From: Hoeflea_A sp965228435
GTDB lineage: Bacteria > Pseudomonadota > Alphaproteobacteria > Rhizobiales > Rhizobiaceae
Length of the DNA stretch: 64,000 bases
Direction: 5' to 3'
Assembly (NCBI GenBank): GCA_965228435.1
Contig: OZ245818.1
Coordinates: 7,626,001-7,690,000 of the forward strand
The position numbers and the translations under genes are program-made. Shown piece by piece: positions 54,184-63,628 of the stretch. The notes beneath the pieces were generated by a model, which did not search any database, had not been told where the DNA came from, and worked only from the letters and a program-made list of their open reading frames with translations. Numbering within the stretch: the stretch's first letter is position 1; each line of letters opens with the position of its first letter.

Positions 54184-54801
54184 CTAGGGATAAAGCCGCG
54201 TCTTGCCCCAACCACCATCGCCACGGTCAAAGACGATGCGGTCGTGTAGCCGGAATTTTCTGTTGTGCCAGAACTCGATCGTGTCGGGCATGACCCGAAA
54301 ACCCGACCAATAAGGCGGCCTCGGAATCTCGCCGATGGGATATTTGGCCGTGTATTCGGCCACAGCCTTCTCCAGGGCAAACCGGCTTTCCAGAGGCCTG
54401 GATTGTTGTGACGCCCAGGCTCCTATGCGACTGCCGCGCGGGCGGCTGGCGTAATAGGCATCGGCCTCTTCATCGCTGACCACTTCAACATTGCCGCGGA
54501 TCCGCACCTGACGGCGCAGCGATTTCCAATGAAAACACATTGCTGCCTTGGGGGTTGCCTGAAGTTCGGTGCCCTTCTGGCTTTGGAAATTCGTATAGAA
54601 GGTAAAGCCTCGCTCATCGACGTCTTTCAGGAGCACCATCCGCACGTCCGGCATGCCGTCTTCATCAACGGTTGCCAGGGCCACGGCCGTCGGATCATTC
54701 ACTTCCTGTTCATGGGCGTCCTGCAACCATTCGCGAAACAGGGCAATCGGCTCATCGGAAAGGGAAAAGTCACCCTTCGTTAAGTCTGTTTCGGTTACCA
54801 T
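54184..54801 (-). CDS. pdxH: Pyridoxamine 5'-phosphate oxidase
   Basis: The 205-residue flavoenzyme makes PLP. Conserved stretches include RMVLLKDVDERGFTFYTNFQSQKG, AAMCFHWKSLRRQVRIRG, SRIGAWASQQS and the C-terminal FRLHDRIVFDR...WGKTRLYP. It faces away from the lipoprotein gene at 54875 and converges on the amide island's ligase end. Confidence 0.96.
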   Translation of the reverse strand: MVTETDLTKGDFSLSDEPIALFREWLQDAHEQEVNDPTAVALATVDEDGMPDVRMVLLKDVDERGFTFYTNFQSQKGTELQATPKAAMCFHWKSLRRQVRIRGNVEVVSDEEADAYYASRPRGSRIGAWASQQSRPLESRFALEKAVAEYTAKYPIGEIPRPPYWSGFRVMPDTIEFWHNRKFRLHDRIVFDRGDGGWGKTRLYP

Positions 54802-54874
54802 TGTGTCTTACCTGATATGTGACGCGGCGGCAGAAGTGGCGCGCAGACAGTTTGACCTAGCAAAGAACGCCTTG

Positions 54875-55285
54875 ATGCGTAAGAGGCTTTTTGGACACCG
54901 TGCCGGCGTGCTGTGCGCGGCGTTTGTCGTGTCCGGCTGCGTCACGGGAGGCCTTGGTATAGGCACGGAACTGGATCGCGGCGCAGTGACCGGATCCATA
55001 ACAGCCGTCCCCACCAACCTCACGGACGAAGATATTATCCGGCAGACCGTGGCTGAAGCCGATATATCGACCGGTTTCATTCAGCATCTGCCCTGGGCCA
55101 ACATGACCACCGGAGACGGCGGTGTGGTCAGCTATGTCCGTGAAAACGGTAAGACCACGCAGGTCTGCCGGGAGTTTATCGTATCCAAGCACAGTTTTGA
55201 TGGTGTGGCTCAGTATTTTGGTGAAATCTGTCGGGCGAGGCTGAGCCAGGACTGGACCCTTGAATCGATGAAAAAGCAGGACTGA
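54875..55285 (+). CDS. Small lipoprotein (RT0821/Lpp0805 surface-protein type)
   Basis: This 136-residue product has a basic N terminus, a hydrophobic core and the lipobox VVSGC, so it should be lipidated. The mature part has one small C-terminal domain (WANMTTGDGGVVSYV, TQVCREFIV, GEICRARLSQDW) with two Cys residues, as in the 17-kDa-antigen/RT0821 group often seen next to dnaJ in rhizobia. ATG chosen at 54875; function unknown. Confidence 0.75.
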   Translation: MRKRLFGHRAGVLCAAFVVSGCVTGGLGIGTELDRGAVTGSITAVPTNLTDEDIIRQTVAEADISTGFIQHLPWANMTTGDGGVVSYVRENGKTTQVCREFIVSKHSFDGVAQYFGEICRARLSQDWTLESMKKQD

Positions 55286-55300
55286 GGCTTTAGGGCCTCA
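55283..55300 (+). terminator. Weak hairpin after the lipoprotein stop
   Basis: TGAGGC (55283-55288, including the stop codon) pairs with GCCTCA (55295-55300) over a 6-nt loop. No clear T-run follows, so termination is doubtful. Confidence 0.3.
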
Positions 55301-55320
55301 TTAGCAAGTTGGCGCTAAAA

Positions 55321-55334
55321 CGTCAGTCCTGACG
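55321..55334. promoter_or_regulatory. 14-bp palindrome upstream of the DnaJ-like gene
   Basis: CGTCAG and CTGACG flank a TC centre, 71 bp before the DnaJ-like gene start. It could be an operator or a small hairpin in the leader. Nothing similar was found elsewhere in the window. Confidence 0.3.
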
Positions 55335-55404
55335 GATAAATCCGGTCAGTGCCACGCGGCAGGACAAGAGCGGTCGCAAATACGCGTATTGAGTGGACGG
55401 TATC

Positions 55405-56391
55405 ATGCGTAATCCCTATTCGGTTCTCGGCGTTCCCAAGGTTGCCAGCAGCAGCGAGATCAAGTCCGCTTTCAGACGCCATGCCAAGGCCACGCATCCG
55501 GATCGAAATCCGAACATCCGCGATCCGGAAATCGCGTTCAGCGATATCCTGGCGGCCTACGAGATCCTCGGCGATATCGAGAAACGCAGACAGTTTGACG
55601 AGGGTCTCATTGACGCCCTCGGACGTCCCATTGCGCGCCGTTCGATGTTTCGCGGCTTCTCGGCCGGCATGCCGGGCTTCGGATTCAAGAAGAACGAGGC
55701 CGAATCGGCCGCAGACAATGGATCCAAGACCAAAGAGACGGCGTCAAAAGAGGGTTCGGACGGATTTGCGGACTCGACCCATGAAGAAATCATGGAAAAG
55801 ATCTTCGGACAGACCTTTGTTCGGGATGAGGACGACACTCCTGGAATGGACGACATTCCGGGAGGTGAAGCGGAAGAAGCCGTTTCCTTCGAATCTGGCG
55901 ACATCCATGTGGATCTGTTCGTAACACTGGAAACGGCGCTTCGCACGGCCCCTATGAATGTGACGCTGCCAAGCGGCAAATCAATCTCGGTCAACGTGCC
56001 TGCCGGAATCGAGAACGAGCCGGTCGTACGGCTGCGTGGACAGGGACAGGAAGCTGAAGACGGGCAAAACGGCGACGCCATCATCAAATTTCGTTTCAAG
56101 CGGCATCCTCATTTGCGAATCGACGGTATCGATCTGCACTGCGATCTTGCCGTTCCGCTGCATCAGGGAATAGCCGGAGCAAAACTTCCGGTTGCAGCAC
56201 TGGATGGCAAAATCCTCGTTTCAGTGCCGCCGTGGTCCGGATCCGACCGGATTCTTCGGGTCGCCGGCAAAGGTTTACCTGATCACGATGGAACACGTGG
56301 CGACCTGCTGGTTCACGTTCGTCTCATGCTGCCGGAGAAACCGGTCGATGAACTGATGGCCTTTGCCAAATCCAGCGCTGGAGCGTCTTGA
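55405..56391 (+). CDS. DnaJ/CbpA-type co-chaperone
   Basis: The 328-residue protein has an N-terminal J domain with HPD (THPDRNPN) and a C-terminal client-binding beta domain (VDLFVTLETALRTAPMNVTLPSGKSISVNVPAGIENEPVVRLRGQG). It lacks the zinc-finger of classic DnaJ, so it is CbpA-like. The ATG at 55405 is used. It is followed by fabI, probably in one transcript. Confidence 0.88.
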   Translation: MRNPYSVLGVPKVASSSEIKSAFRRHAKATHPDRNPNIRDPEIAFSDILAAYEILGDIEKRRQFDEGLIDALGRPIARRSMFRGFSAGMPGFGFKKNEAESAADNGSKTKETASKEGSDGFADSTHEEIMEKIFGQTFVRDEDDTPGMDDIPGGEAEEAVSFESGDIHVDLFVTLETALRTAPMNVTLPSGKSISVNVPAGIENEPVVRLRGQGQEAEDGQNGDAIIKFRFKRHPHLRIDGIDLHCDLAVPLHQGIAGAKLPVAALDGKILVSVPPWSGSDRILRVAGKGLPDHDGTRGDLLVHVRLMLPEKPVDELMAFAKSSAGAS

Positions 56392-56444
56392 ACCGGTCTG
56401 TCGGCTGTGCCATAGCCAAGATGGGTACAAGCAAGGAGCGCATG

Positions 56445-57263
56445 ATGGTTCAGGCAGCGGGTCTGATGAAGGGCAAACGCGGCGTCATCTTGGGTGTTGC
56501 CAACAATCGATCGATTGCCTGGGGAATCGCCAAAGCCTGCGCGGATGCCGGTGCCGAACTGGCTTTGACCTATCAGGGTGAAGCACTGAAAAAGCGGGTC
56601 GAGCCGCTTGCTGCCGAACTCGGCGCCCATGTCGTGGGCCACTGCGATGTGACCGATCCGGACAGCATGGATGCCGTTTTTGCCGCACTCAAAGATCGCT
56701 GGGGTGAGATCGATTTCCTGGTGCACGCCATCGCTTTTTCCGACAAGGACGAACTCACCGGACGGTTCCTCGATACCACGCGCGAGAACTTCAACCGCAC
56801 GATGGAAATCTCGGTCTACTCGTTGGCGGCGCTCGCCCAGCGCGCGGAGAAGATCATGGTCGATGGCGGGTCGATCCTGACCCTCACCTATTACGGCGCC
56901 GAGAAGGTCATGCCGCATTACAACGTCATGGGGGTTGCCAAAGCGGCACTCGAGGCCAGCGTGCGCTATCTGGCAGTCGACATGGGCAATCGCGGCATCC
57001 GCGTCAATGCGATCTCGGCCGGGCCTATCAAGACGCTGGCTGCTTCCGGCATCGGCGACTTCCGCTACATCCTGAAGTGGAATGAGTATAACGCTCCGCT
57101 CAAGCGCACCGTAACGACGGATGAAGTCGGCGCATCCGCACTCTATATGCTGTCGGACCTGTCGCGCGCCGTGACCGGAGAAGTCCATCACGTCGACTCC
57201 GGTTATCATACGGTGGGCATGAAAGCCGTCGACGCTCCGGACATTTCGGTCGTCAAGGACTGA
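56445..57263 (+). CDS. fabI: Enoyl-[acyl-carrier-protein] reductase (NADH)
   Basis: FabI reduces enoyl-ACP in fatty acid synthesis. The 272-residue SDR protein has GVANNRSIAWGIAKACADAG as the cofactor site and the active-site pattern YYGAEKVMPHYNVMGVAKAALEA (Tyr and Lys). AAGGAG precedes a double ATG. I use the second at 56445, which gives the normal MVQAAG start. Confidence 0.95.
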   Translation: MVQAAGLMKGKRGVILGVANNRSIAWGIAKACADAGAELALTYQGEALKKRVEPLAAELGAHVVGHCDVTDPDSMDAVFAALKDRWGEIDFLVHAIAFSDKDELTGRFLDTTRENFNRTMEISVYSLAALAQRAEKIMVDGGSILTLTYYGAEKVMPHYNVMGVAKAALEASVRYLAVDMGNRGIRVNAISAGPIKTLAASGIGDFRYILKWNEYNAPLKRTVTTDEVGASALYMLSDLSRAVTGEVHHVDSGYHTVGMKAVDAPDISVVKD

Positions 57264-57299
57264 AGCTTCCAAGAGTCGATCCTCAGAATCGGAATTGCG

Positions 57300-57926
57300 A
57301 TGACAGCCTCGCCGCTGATCTATGTTGTTCGGCACGGCCAGACCGACTGGAATGCCGAAGGCCGCTTCCAGGGATCGCGTGACATTCCCATCAACGACAT
57401 CGGCCGCAACCAGGCGGATCGTAACGGGGCGGTCCTGCAATCGCTGCTGGGTGACCGTGCAAAGGACTTCGAATTCGTGTCCAGTCCACTCGGCCGGGCT
57501 CGCGAAACCATGGAAAGGATCCGCACCCGGCTCGAACTCTCGCCAGGTGACTACCGAACCGACGATCGTCTCATCGAGGTCTCGTTCGGCGATTGGGAAG
57601 GTCACACCCTGCGGGAGCTTGAAGCGGGAGAGAATGCCGCGCAGATGCGCACCGCCGAACGCCGCGCTGGCAAGTGGGACTTCCTGCCTCCGGGCGACCA
57701 TGCGGAGAGCTATCAAATCCTGGCCTGGCGGGTCGCCGCCTGGCATGGATCCGTCACCCGGCCGACGGTGTGCGTCTGCCACGGCGGCATAATCCGGGCG
57801 CTGTTTCACCTCGTCGGTGGGATGGAGGGCGATGAGGCGGCTGAAATTACCACCCCACAGGACAGGGTGTTGCGTATCGAAGGCCCGGATATCGAATGGG
57901 TCCCGGCCTTTGACAGCGGCCTCTGA
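57300..57926 (+). CDS. Histidine phosphatase (GpmB-like)
   Basis: The 208-residue protein has the phosphohistidine motif VVRHGQTDWN at residues 9-18 and a second histidine in VCVCHGGIIRALFH. Phosphoglycerate mutase or phosphatase activity is plausible; the physiological substrate is unclear. It lies between fabI and aroC, on the same strand. Confidence 0.9.
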   Translation: MTASPLIYVVRHGQTDWNAEGRFQGSRDIPINDIGRNQADRNGAVLQSLLGDRAKDFEFVSSPLGRARETMERIRTRLELSPGDYRTDDRLIEVSFGDWEGHTLRELEAGENAAQMRTAERRAGKWDFLPPGDHAESYQILAWRVAAWHGSVTRPTVCVCHGGIIRALFHLVGGMEGDEAAEITTPQDRVLRIEGPDIEWVPAFDSGL

Positions 57927-57970
57927 ACGGCCTATGCGGGACCCCATCGAATAGCAAGCGGATTGCCGCC

Positions 57971-59065
57971 ATGTCGCACAACACCTTCGGTCACCTGTTT
58001 CGCGTGACGACCTGGGGCGAGAGCCACGGCCCGGCTCTCGGCTGTATTGTCGACGGCTGCCCACCCGGCCTTGCCTTCACCGAAGCCGAAATCCAGGCCT
58101 GGCTGGACAAACGCAAGCCCGGGCAATCACGCTTCGTCACCCAGCGGCGCGAAGCGGACGCGGTGCGGGTGTTATCGGGCGTCATGCCGCAGGACGACGG
58201 CGAAACCCTGATTACCACCGGCACTCCTGTGTCGATGATGATCGAAAACACTGATCAGCGATCGAAGGACTATTCCGAAATCGCCCGCCGCTACCGGCCG
58301 GGTCATGCCGATTTCACCTATGACGCCAAATACGGCATTCGCGACTATCGCGGTGGCGGCCGTTCATCGGCCCGCGAAACCGCGGCCCGCGTGGCCGCTG
58401 GCGGCCTGGCGCGCAAGGTTCTGCCTGACGTGATGGTTCGTGGAGCCCTGGTGCAGATCGGCAAGCTCGCGATCAATCGCGACAACTGGGATTGGGATAC
58501 CGTCGGAGGCAATCCGTTTTTCTGTCCCGATCCGGACATGGTGCCGAAATGGGAAGACTACCTGGACGAGATCCGCAAATCCGGCTCATCCGTCGGCGCG
58601 GTCATTGAAGTGGTTGCAGAAGGCGTTCCGGTTGGACTGGGCGCTCCGATCTATGCCAAGCTCGATCAGGACATCGCTGCCAATCTGATGTCGATCAATG
58701 CCGTCAAGGGCGTCGAGATCGGCAACGGTTTCGAAGCCGCTCGGATCACGGGCGAAGAAAATGCCGATGAGATGAGGGTCGGCCCGGATGGCAATCCCGA
58801 GTTTCTCAGCAATAATGCCGGCGGCGTGCTGGGCGGCATCTCCACCGGACAACCGGTCGTCGCCCGCTTTGCCGTCAAACCCACCTCTTCAATCCTGAAT
58901 GAACGCCGCAGCATCGATGCCGACGGCAATGAGGTACAGGTCCGCACCAAGGGTCGTCACGACCCGTGTGTGGGGATCCGTGCCGTGCCCATCGGCGAAG
59001 CCATGCTTGCCTGCACGCTGGCTGACCATTATCTGCGGCATCGCGGCCAAACCGGTCGCATCTAG
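57971..59065 (+). CDS. aroC: Chorismate synthase
   Basis: AroC makes chorismate from EPSP with reduced FMN. The 364-residue enzyme has the N-terminal FGHLFRVTTWGESHGPALG motif, YGIRDYRGGGRSSARETAARVAAGG and a C-terminal RHDPCVGIRAVPIGEAMLACTLADHYLRH. All family signatures are intact. Confidence 0.97.
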   Translation: MSHNTFGHLFRVTTWGESHGPALGCIVDGCPPGLAFTEAEIQAWLDKRKPGQSRFVTQRREADAVRVLSGVMPQDDGETLITTGTPVSMMIENTDQRSKDYSEIARRYRPGHADFTYDAKYGIRDYRGGGRSSARETAARVAAGGLARKVLPDVMVRGALVQIGKLAINRDNWDWDTVGGNPFFCPDPDMVPKWEDYLDEIRKSGSSVGAVIEVVAEGVPVGLGAPIYAKLDQDIAANLMSINAVKGVEIGNGFEAARITGEENADEMRVGPDGNPEFLSNNAGGVLGGISTGQPVVARFAVKPTSSILNERRSIDADGNEVQVRTKGRHDPCVGIRAVPIGEAMLACTLADHYLRHRGQTGRI

Positions 59066-59080
59066 AGCGAATTTTCAGCC

Positions 59081-60190
59081 ATGCCCTATGACCAGACCCG
59101 CGTCGTTGAAGCCATCCGCGCTTTCGAAGCCGGCGCAATCGTTGTCGTCACCGACGATGGCGGACGCGAAAACGAAGGCGACTTGATCGTCGCGGCGGTG
59201 CACTGCACGCCGGAAAACATGGCGTTCATCGTGCGCCATACGTCGGGAATCGTCTGTGCGCCCATGCCGCGCGCCGAAGCCAAACGGCTGAACCTGACAG
59301 CCATGGTGGCCGAGAACGACGCACCGCATGCGACGGCATTCACCGTTTCGGTGGACTACAAACATGGCACGACGACTGGCATTTCGGCCGATGATCGAAC
59401 CTTGACGGTGCGCAACCTAGCCAACCCCAACGCCGGCGCCAACGACTTTGTCCGGCCCGGTCATATCTTTCCGCTGGTTGCCCGCGAGGGTGGTGTCCTG
59501 ATGCGATCGGGCCATACGGAAGCAGCGGTCGATCTCTGCCGGCTGGCCGATCTGCCTCCCTTCGGCGTGATCTGCGAACTGGTCAACGATGATGGCTCCG
59601 TGATGCGCGGGCCTCAGGTGAGCGCTTTTGCTGAAACGCACGGTCTGAAAGAGGTTTCCGTCGCCGATCTCATCGCCTATCGGCAGCGCCAGGAAACGCT
59701 GATCGAAAAGGGCGAGGTCTTCGATGTGGAGACGGCCCACGGCATTGCCCAGGCGCACACCTATTCCCTGCCCTGGGACCCGATGCAACATATCGCGCTC
59801 GTATTCGGCGATGTTCGCGACGGCGTCGATATTCCGGTGCGCTTGCATCCCGAATCCGTGGTCGACGATGTTTTTGGCAAATCTCCACCCATCACCGAAC
59901 ACCTTGGCCGGATTGCCGAGCGAGGCCGGGGTGTGATCGTATATCTTCGCGAGGGTTCGGTCGGTGTCGGCAATTTCGGCAGCGGTCGGTCCGCTGCCAT
60001 CGATGACCGCGAATCCCACGACGAGGCAAAACAGCGCGAGAGCGAATGGCTCGAAATCGGGCTCGGAGCGCAAATTTTGAAAGATCTGGGCATATCCTCG
60101 ATCGAGCTTTTCACCTCCCGCAAACGTCATTATGTCGGACTGGAAGGGTTCGGTATCGCCATCAGCCAAACGACACTGGTCGACGGGTAG
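59081..60190 (+). CDS. ribB: 3,4-dihydroxy-2-butanone 4-phosphate synthase with degenerate GTP-cyclohydrolase-like domain
   Basis: The N-terminal 200 residues are a RibB domain (DDGGRENEGDLIVAA, RHTSGIVCAPMP, RPGHIFPL, HTEAAVDLCRLA). The C-terminal half resembles RibA, but the zinc-binding Cys motif and the catalytic residues are absent, so only the RibB reaction is expected. This kind of RibB with a degenerate RibA-like tail is seen in rhizobia. It starts 15 bp after aroC. Confidence 0.9.
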   Translation: MPYDQTRVVEAIRAFEAGAIVVVTDDGGRENEGDLIVAAVHCTPENMAFIVRHTSGIVCAPMPRAEAKRLNLTAMVAENDAPHATAFTVSVDYKHGTTTGISADDRTLTVRNLANPNAGANDFVRPGHIFPLVAREGGVLMRSGHTEAAVDLCRLADLPPFGVICELVNDDGSVMRGPQVSAFAETHGLKEVSVADLIAYRQRQETLIEKGEVFDVETAHGIAQAHTYSLPWDPMQHIALVFGDVRDGVDIPVRLHPESVVDDVFGKSPPITEHLGRIAERGRGVIVYLREGSVGVGNFGSGRSAAIDDRESHDEAKQRESEWLEIGLGAQILKDLGISSIELFTSRKRHYVGLEGFGIAISQTTLVDG

Positions 60191-60278
60191 AGCGAGCGCT
60201 TTCACAAAAGCGGTTGATCCTTTTCAGCGGGTGTGGGATCAGGGCTGATCTCCCGTCGAGCCCAGCACAGGGGCAGCC

Positions 60279-61205
60279 ATGACAACCCGTCTCTACAGCC
60301 ATCCAATTTATCTGGACCATCTGACACCGCCCGGACATCCGGAACGACCCGATCGCCTGAGAGCTCTGGAAGAGGCCTTCAAAGCTGAAGAATTCGAGGC
60401 ACTGGAGCGCATCGAATCCCCCAGGGCTGACGATGAAAAGGTGTTGCTGGCTCATCCAGAACAATTTCTCGACAGGGTCAAGAAAGCCATTCCACATGAG
60501 GGTATCGTCCATATCGATGCCGATACGAGTGCCAGTCCCAAGAGCTTCGAAGCGGCATTGACCGCCGTTGGCGGAGCGCTCGACGCGGTCGATGCTGTAT
60601 TTGCCGGAGATGCAGACAATGCGTTCCTGGCAGCCAGGCCGCCCGGCCATCACGCGGAAAAGAACACGGCCATGGGGTTCTGTCTGTTCAATCAGGCGGC
60701 GATCGCGGCACGCCATGCGCAGCGGACCCACGGGGCTGAAACGGTTGCCATCATCGATTGGGACGTTCATCACGGCAATGGCACGCAGGACATTTTCTGG
60801 GACGACCCGAGCGTGTTCTACCTGTCGACCCATCAGATGCCGCTCTATCCGGGCTCGGGAGCGAAGAACGAAACCGGCGCGGGCAATATCGTCAATGCGC
60901 CACTGTCCCCGCAAACGGGAAGCATGCATTTCCGCGAGGCCTTCAACACCCGCATATTGCCGACCCTGAGAGATGTCGGACCGGACCTCGTCATTATTTC
61001 TGCCGGATTCGACGCGCATCATCGCGACCCGTTGGCGGAGATCAATCTGACGGCAGACGATTTCGATTGGGCGACGGGCAAGCTCATGGAAATAGCCGGA
61101 GAGAGCTGCGACAACCGGGTCGTCAGCGTCCTGGAGGGCGGCTATGATCTGGTCGGTTTGGCCGAGTCGGCCGGCGCCCACGTCAGGCGCCTGATGAAAG
61201 GATAG
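60279..61205 (+). CDS. Histone-deacetylase-family (acetylpolyamine amidohydrolase-like) protein
   Basis: The 308-residue zinc hydrolase carries RPPGHHAEKNTAMGFCLFN (catalytic His pair), IIDWDVHHGNGTQ (zinc Asp/His) and SAGFDAHHRDPLAE (zinc Asp). In bacteria such enzymes deacetylate polyamines, acetoin or other small amides. It precedes xseB by 3 bp. Confidence 0.93.
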   Translation: MTTRLYSHPIYLDHLTPPGHPERPDRLRALEEAFKAEEFEALERIESPRADDEKVLLAHPEQFLDRVKKAIPHEGIVHIDADTSASPKSFEAALTAVGGALDAVDAVFAGDADNAFLAARPPGHHAEKNTAMGFCLFNQAAIAARHAQRTHGAETVAIIDWDVHHGNGTQDIFWDDPSVFYLSTHQMPLYPGSGAKNETGAGNIVNAPLSPQTGSMHFREAFNTRILPTLRDVGPDLVIISAGFDAHHRDPLAEINLTADDFDWATGKLMEIAGESCDNRVVSVLEGGYDLVGLAESAGAHVRRLMKG

Positions 61206-61208
61206 AGC

Positions 61209-61466
61209 ATGAGCGATCAAGCGGGCACGAACGACGACATCGCTTCGATGAGCTTCGAGCAGGCGCTGGAGCAGTTGGAAAAAATCGTGGCGAGCCTGGA
61301 AACGGGCGATGTGCCGCTCAACCGGTCGATCGAGATCTACGAACGCGGGGAAGCGTTGAAGGGACACTGCGAGAAATTGCTGAAAGCAGCCGAAGACCGC
61401 ATTGAGAAGATTCGCCTCGACCGCAACGGCGCTGCTGCGGGGACCGAGCCACTGGATGCCGGCTGA
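61209..61466 (+). CDS. xseB: Exodeoxyribonuclease VII small subunit
   Basis: The 85-residue helical protein matches the XseB core (SFEQALEQLEKIVASLETGDVPLNRSIEIYERGEALKGHCEKLLKAAEDRIEKI). It works with XseA, which is not in the window. The rhizobial order xseB-dxs is kept. Confidence 0.94.
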   Translation: MSDQAGTNDDIASMSFEQALEQLEKIVASLETGDVPLNRSIEIYERGEALKGHCEKLLKAAEDRIEKIRLDRNGAAAGTEPLDAG

Positions 61467-61639
61467 TCGAAACCTGCGGCAGCGAAACCATTACGCACCC
61501 TGTGGTCAAATTGTCACCTTCCCCAACGAAGCGCTGACGCCTACCCTGCCAAGGCTTGCATTCGCCCAACGGAGCCATAGCTTTAGGTGATTGGCGGCTC
61601 CTGTGTCGCCAAGCAAAAACGACAATGAAGGCACCCATC

Positions 61640-63565
61640 GTGACCCAAAGGCCCGAAACTCCCCTTCTCGACCGTATCGACTACCCGACGGACCTGAAGG
61701 AGATAGAGGATCGGGAGATGCCGCAGCTCGCAGAGGAGCTGCGTGCCGAGATGGTCGATGCCGTCTCCATTACGGGCGGACATCTCGGTGCGGGGCTCGG
61801 TGTCGTCGAGCTGACGCTGGCCATCCACAAGATTTTCGATACACCGAATGACCGTCTGATTTTCGACGTCGGGCATCAGTGTTACCCGCACAAGATCCTC
61901 ACCGGAAGGCGCGACCGTATCCGCACGCTCAGGCAGGAAGATGGCCTGTCCGGCTTCACCAAACGGGCCGAGAGCGAATATGATCCCTTCGGCGCCGCGC
62001 ACTCGTCAACATCGATTTCTGCCGGCCTTGGCATGGCCGTCGCAAGCGACCTGACCGACACCCCGCGCAATGTCATCGCCGTCATCGGTGACGGTGCGAT
62101 GTCGGCCGGCATGGCCTATGAAGCGCTGAACAATGCCGGCGCGCTCGATGCGCGGCTGATCGTCATCCTCAATGACAATGACATGTCCATCGCTCCACCA
62201 ACCGGTGCAATGAGTGCCTATCTTGCACGTCTTGCCTCGGGCAGGACCTACATGGGGATGCGCGAATTCGGCAAGAAGCTGACCGCCTATCTCGGCAAGA
62301 CGGTGGACCGTGCGATCACCCGCGCCGTCGAGCATGCCCGAGGCTATGTGACAGGCGGAACGCTGTTCGAAGAGCTCGGTTTCTACCATATCGGTCCGAT
62401 CGACGGTCACAGTTTCGATCATCTGCTGCCGGTGCTGCGCAACGTTCGTGACAATGCCCGCGGCCCGGTTCTGATCCACGTCGTCACGCAGAAGGGCAAA
62501 GGCTACGGCCCGGCAGAGGAAGCTGCCGACAAGTACCACGGCGTTTCGAAGTTCGATGTGATCACTGGCACCCAGTCCAAGGCGACGCCCAACGCTCCGA
62601 GCTATACAAAGGTCTTTGCCCAGTCGCTGACAGAAGAGGCGCGACACGACGAGAAGGTTGTCGCGGTAACCGCCGCCATGCCCTCCGGTACCGGCCTCGA
62701 TTTGTTCAATGAGGCTTTCCCGGAGCGCTGCTTCGATGTCGGTATCGCCGAACAGCACGCCGTGACCTTCGCGGCCGGCATGGCATCCGAAGGGCTGAAG
62801 CCGTTCGCGGCCATCTACTCCACTTTCCTGCAGCGCGCCTATGACCAGGTTGTGCACGACGTCGCCATACAGGGCCTGCCGGTGCGCTTTCCAATCGATC
62901 GCGCCGGCTTTGTCGGTGCAGACGGTCCCACCCATGCCGGATCATTCGACATCACCTACCTGGCGACCCTGCCCGGCTTCGTGGTGATGGCGGCTGCCGA
63001 TGAGGCCGAGCTCAAACACATGGTTCGGACCGCCGCGGCCTACGATGAAGGCCCGATCTCATTTCGCTACCCGCGTGGCGAAGGCGTCGGCGTCGAAATG
63101 CCGGAACGCGGTTCGATTATCGAGATCGGCAAGGGCCGCATCGTAAAAGAAGGCAGCAAGGTTGCCCTGCTGTCGTTCGGGACACGTCTGGCCGATTGTG
63201 TTCTGGCCGCGGAAGACCTTGATGCCGCCGGTCTGTCGACTACCGTCGCGGATGCCCGCTTCGCCAAACCGTTGGACACTGACCTGATCAAGCAGCTCGC
63301 GCGCAATCACGAAGTGCTCCTGACGGTCGAAGAAGGCGCGGTCGGCGGCTTCGGGTCGCACGTGATGCAGTTCCTGGCGCATCAGGGATTGTTGGAAAAC
63401 GGCTTGAAGTTTCGGCCGCTTGTTATGCCCGACATCTTCATGGATCAGGCCAAGCCGGAAGCGATGTACATGCACGCCCAGCTTGACCGCAAAGGCATCG
63501 TGGATTCCGTGTTTGCAGCATTGGGCACGACCAACACGCTTTCCGAATCGCAGACGCAGGCCTGA
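61640..63565 (+). CDS. dxs: 1-deoxy-D-xylulose-5-phosphate synthase
   Basis: Dxs starts the MEP pathway of isoprenoid synthesis. The 641-residue TPP enzyme has SVSxGHLGAGLGVVELTLA-type start, GDGAMSAGMAYEALNNAG...NDNDMSIAPP (TPP/Mg site) and the transketolase-like GMASEGLKPFAAIYSTFLQRAYDQ region. The GTG at 61640 follows AAGG and matches the family start (MTQRPETP); an ATG at 61625 would add five residues. Confidence 0.93.
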   Translation: MTQRPETPLLDRIDYPTDLKEIEDREMPQLAEELRAEMVDAVSITGGHLGAGLGVVELTLAIHKIFDTPNDRLIFDVGHQCYPHKILTGRRDRIRTLRQEDGLSGFTKRAESEYDPFGAAHSSTSISAGLGMAVASDLTDTPRNVIAVIGDGAMSAGMAYEALNNAGALDARLIVILNDNDMSIAPPTGAMSAYLARLASGRTYMGMREFGKKLTAYLGKTVDRAITRAVEHARGYVTGGTLFEELGFYHIGPIDGHSFDHLLPVLRNVRDNARGPVLIHVVTQKGKGYGPAEEAADKYHGVSKFDVITGTQSKATPNAPSYTKVFAQSLTEEARHDEKVVAVTAAMPSGTGLDLFNEAFPERCFDVGIAEQHAVTFAAGMASEGLKPFAAIYSTFLQRAYDQVVHDVAIQGLPVRFPIDRAGFVGADGPTHAGSFDITYLATLPGFVVMAAADEAELKHMVRTAAAYDEGPISFRYPRGEGVGVEMPERGSIIEIGKGRIVKEGSKVALLSFGTRLADCVLAAEDLDAAGLSTTVADARFAKPLDTDLIKQLARNHEVLLTVEEGAVGGFGSHVMQFLAHQGLLENGLKFRPLVMPDIFMDQAKPEAMYMHAQLDRKGIVDSVFAALGTTNTLSESQTQA

Positions 63566-63628
63566 ATTCCCGGCACCGCCGGTCAAAGTGCCACTTGCCT
63601 CAGAAGGTGCGAGCGGTCATGACAGGTC

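Noticed and set aside
56313..58064. A 583-codon minus-strand ORF opposite fabI and the histidine phosphatase gene
   Set aside because: Antisense shadow caused by GC-rich codon bias; both plus-strand genes are certain.
60197..60212. Small hairpin CGCTTT-CACA-AAAGCG after ribB as a terminator
   Set aside because: Only a 6-bp AT-containing stem without a T-run; too weak to call.
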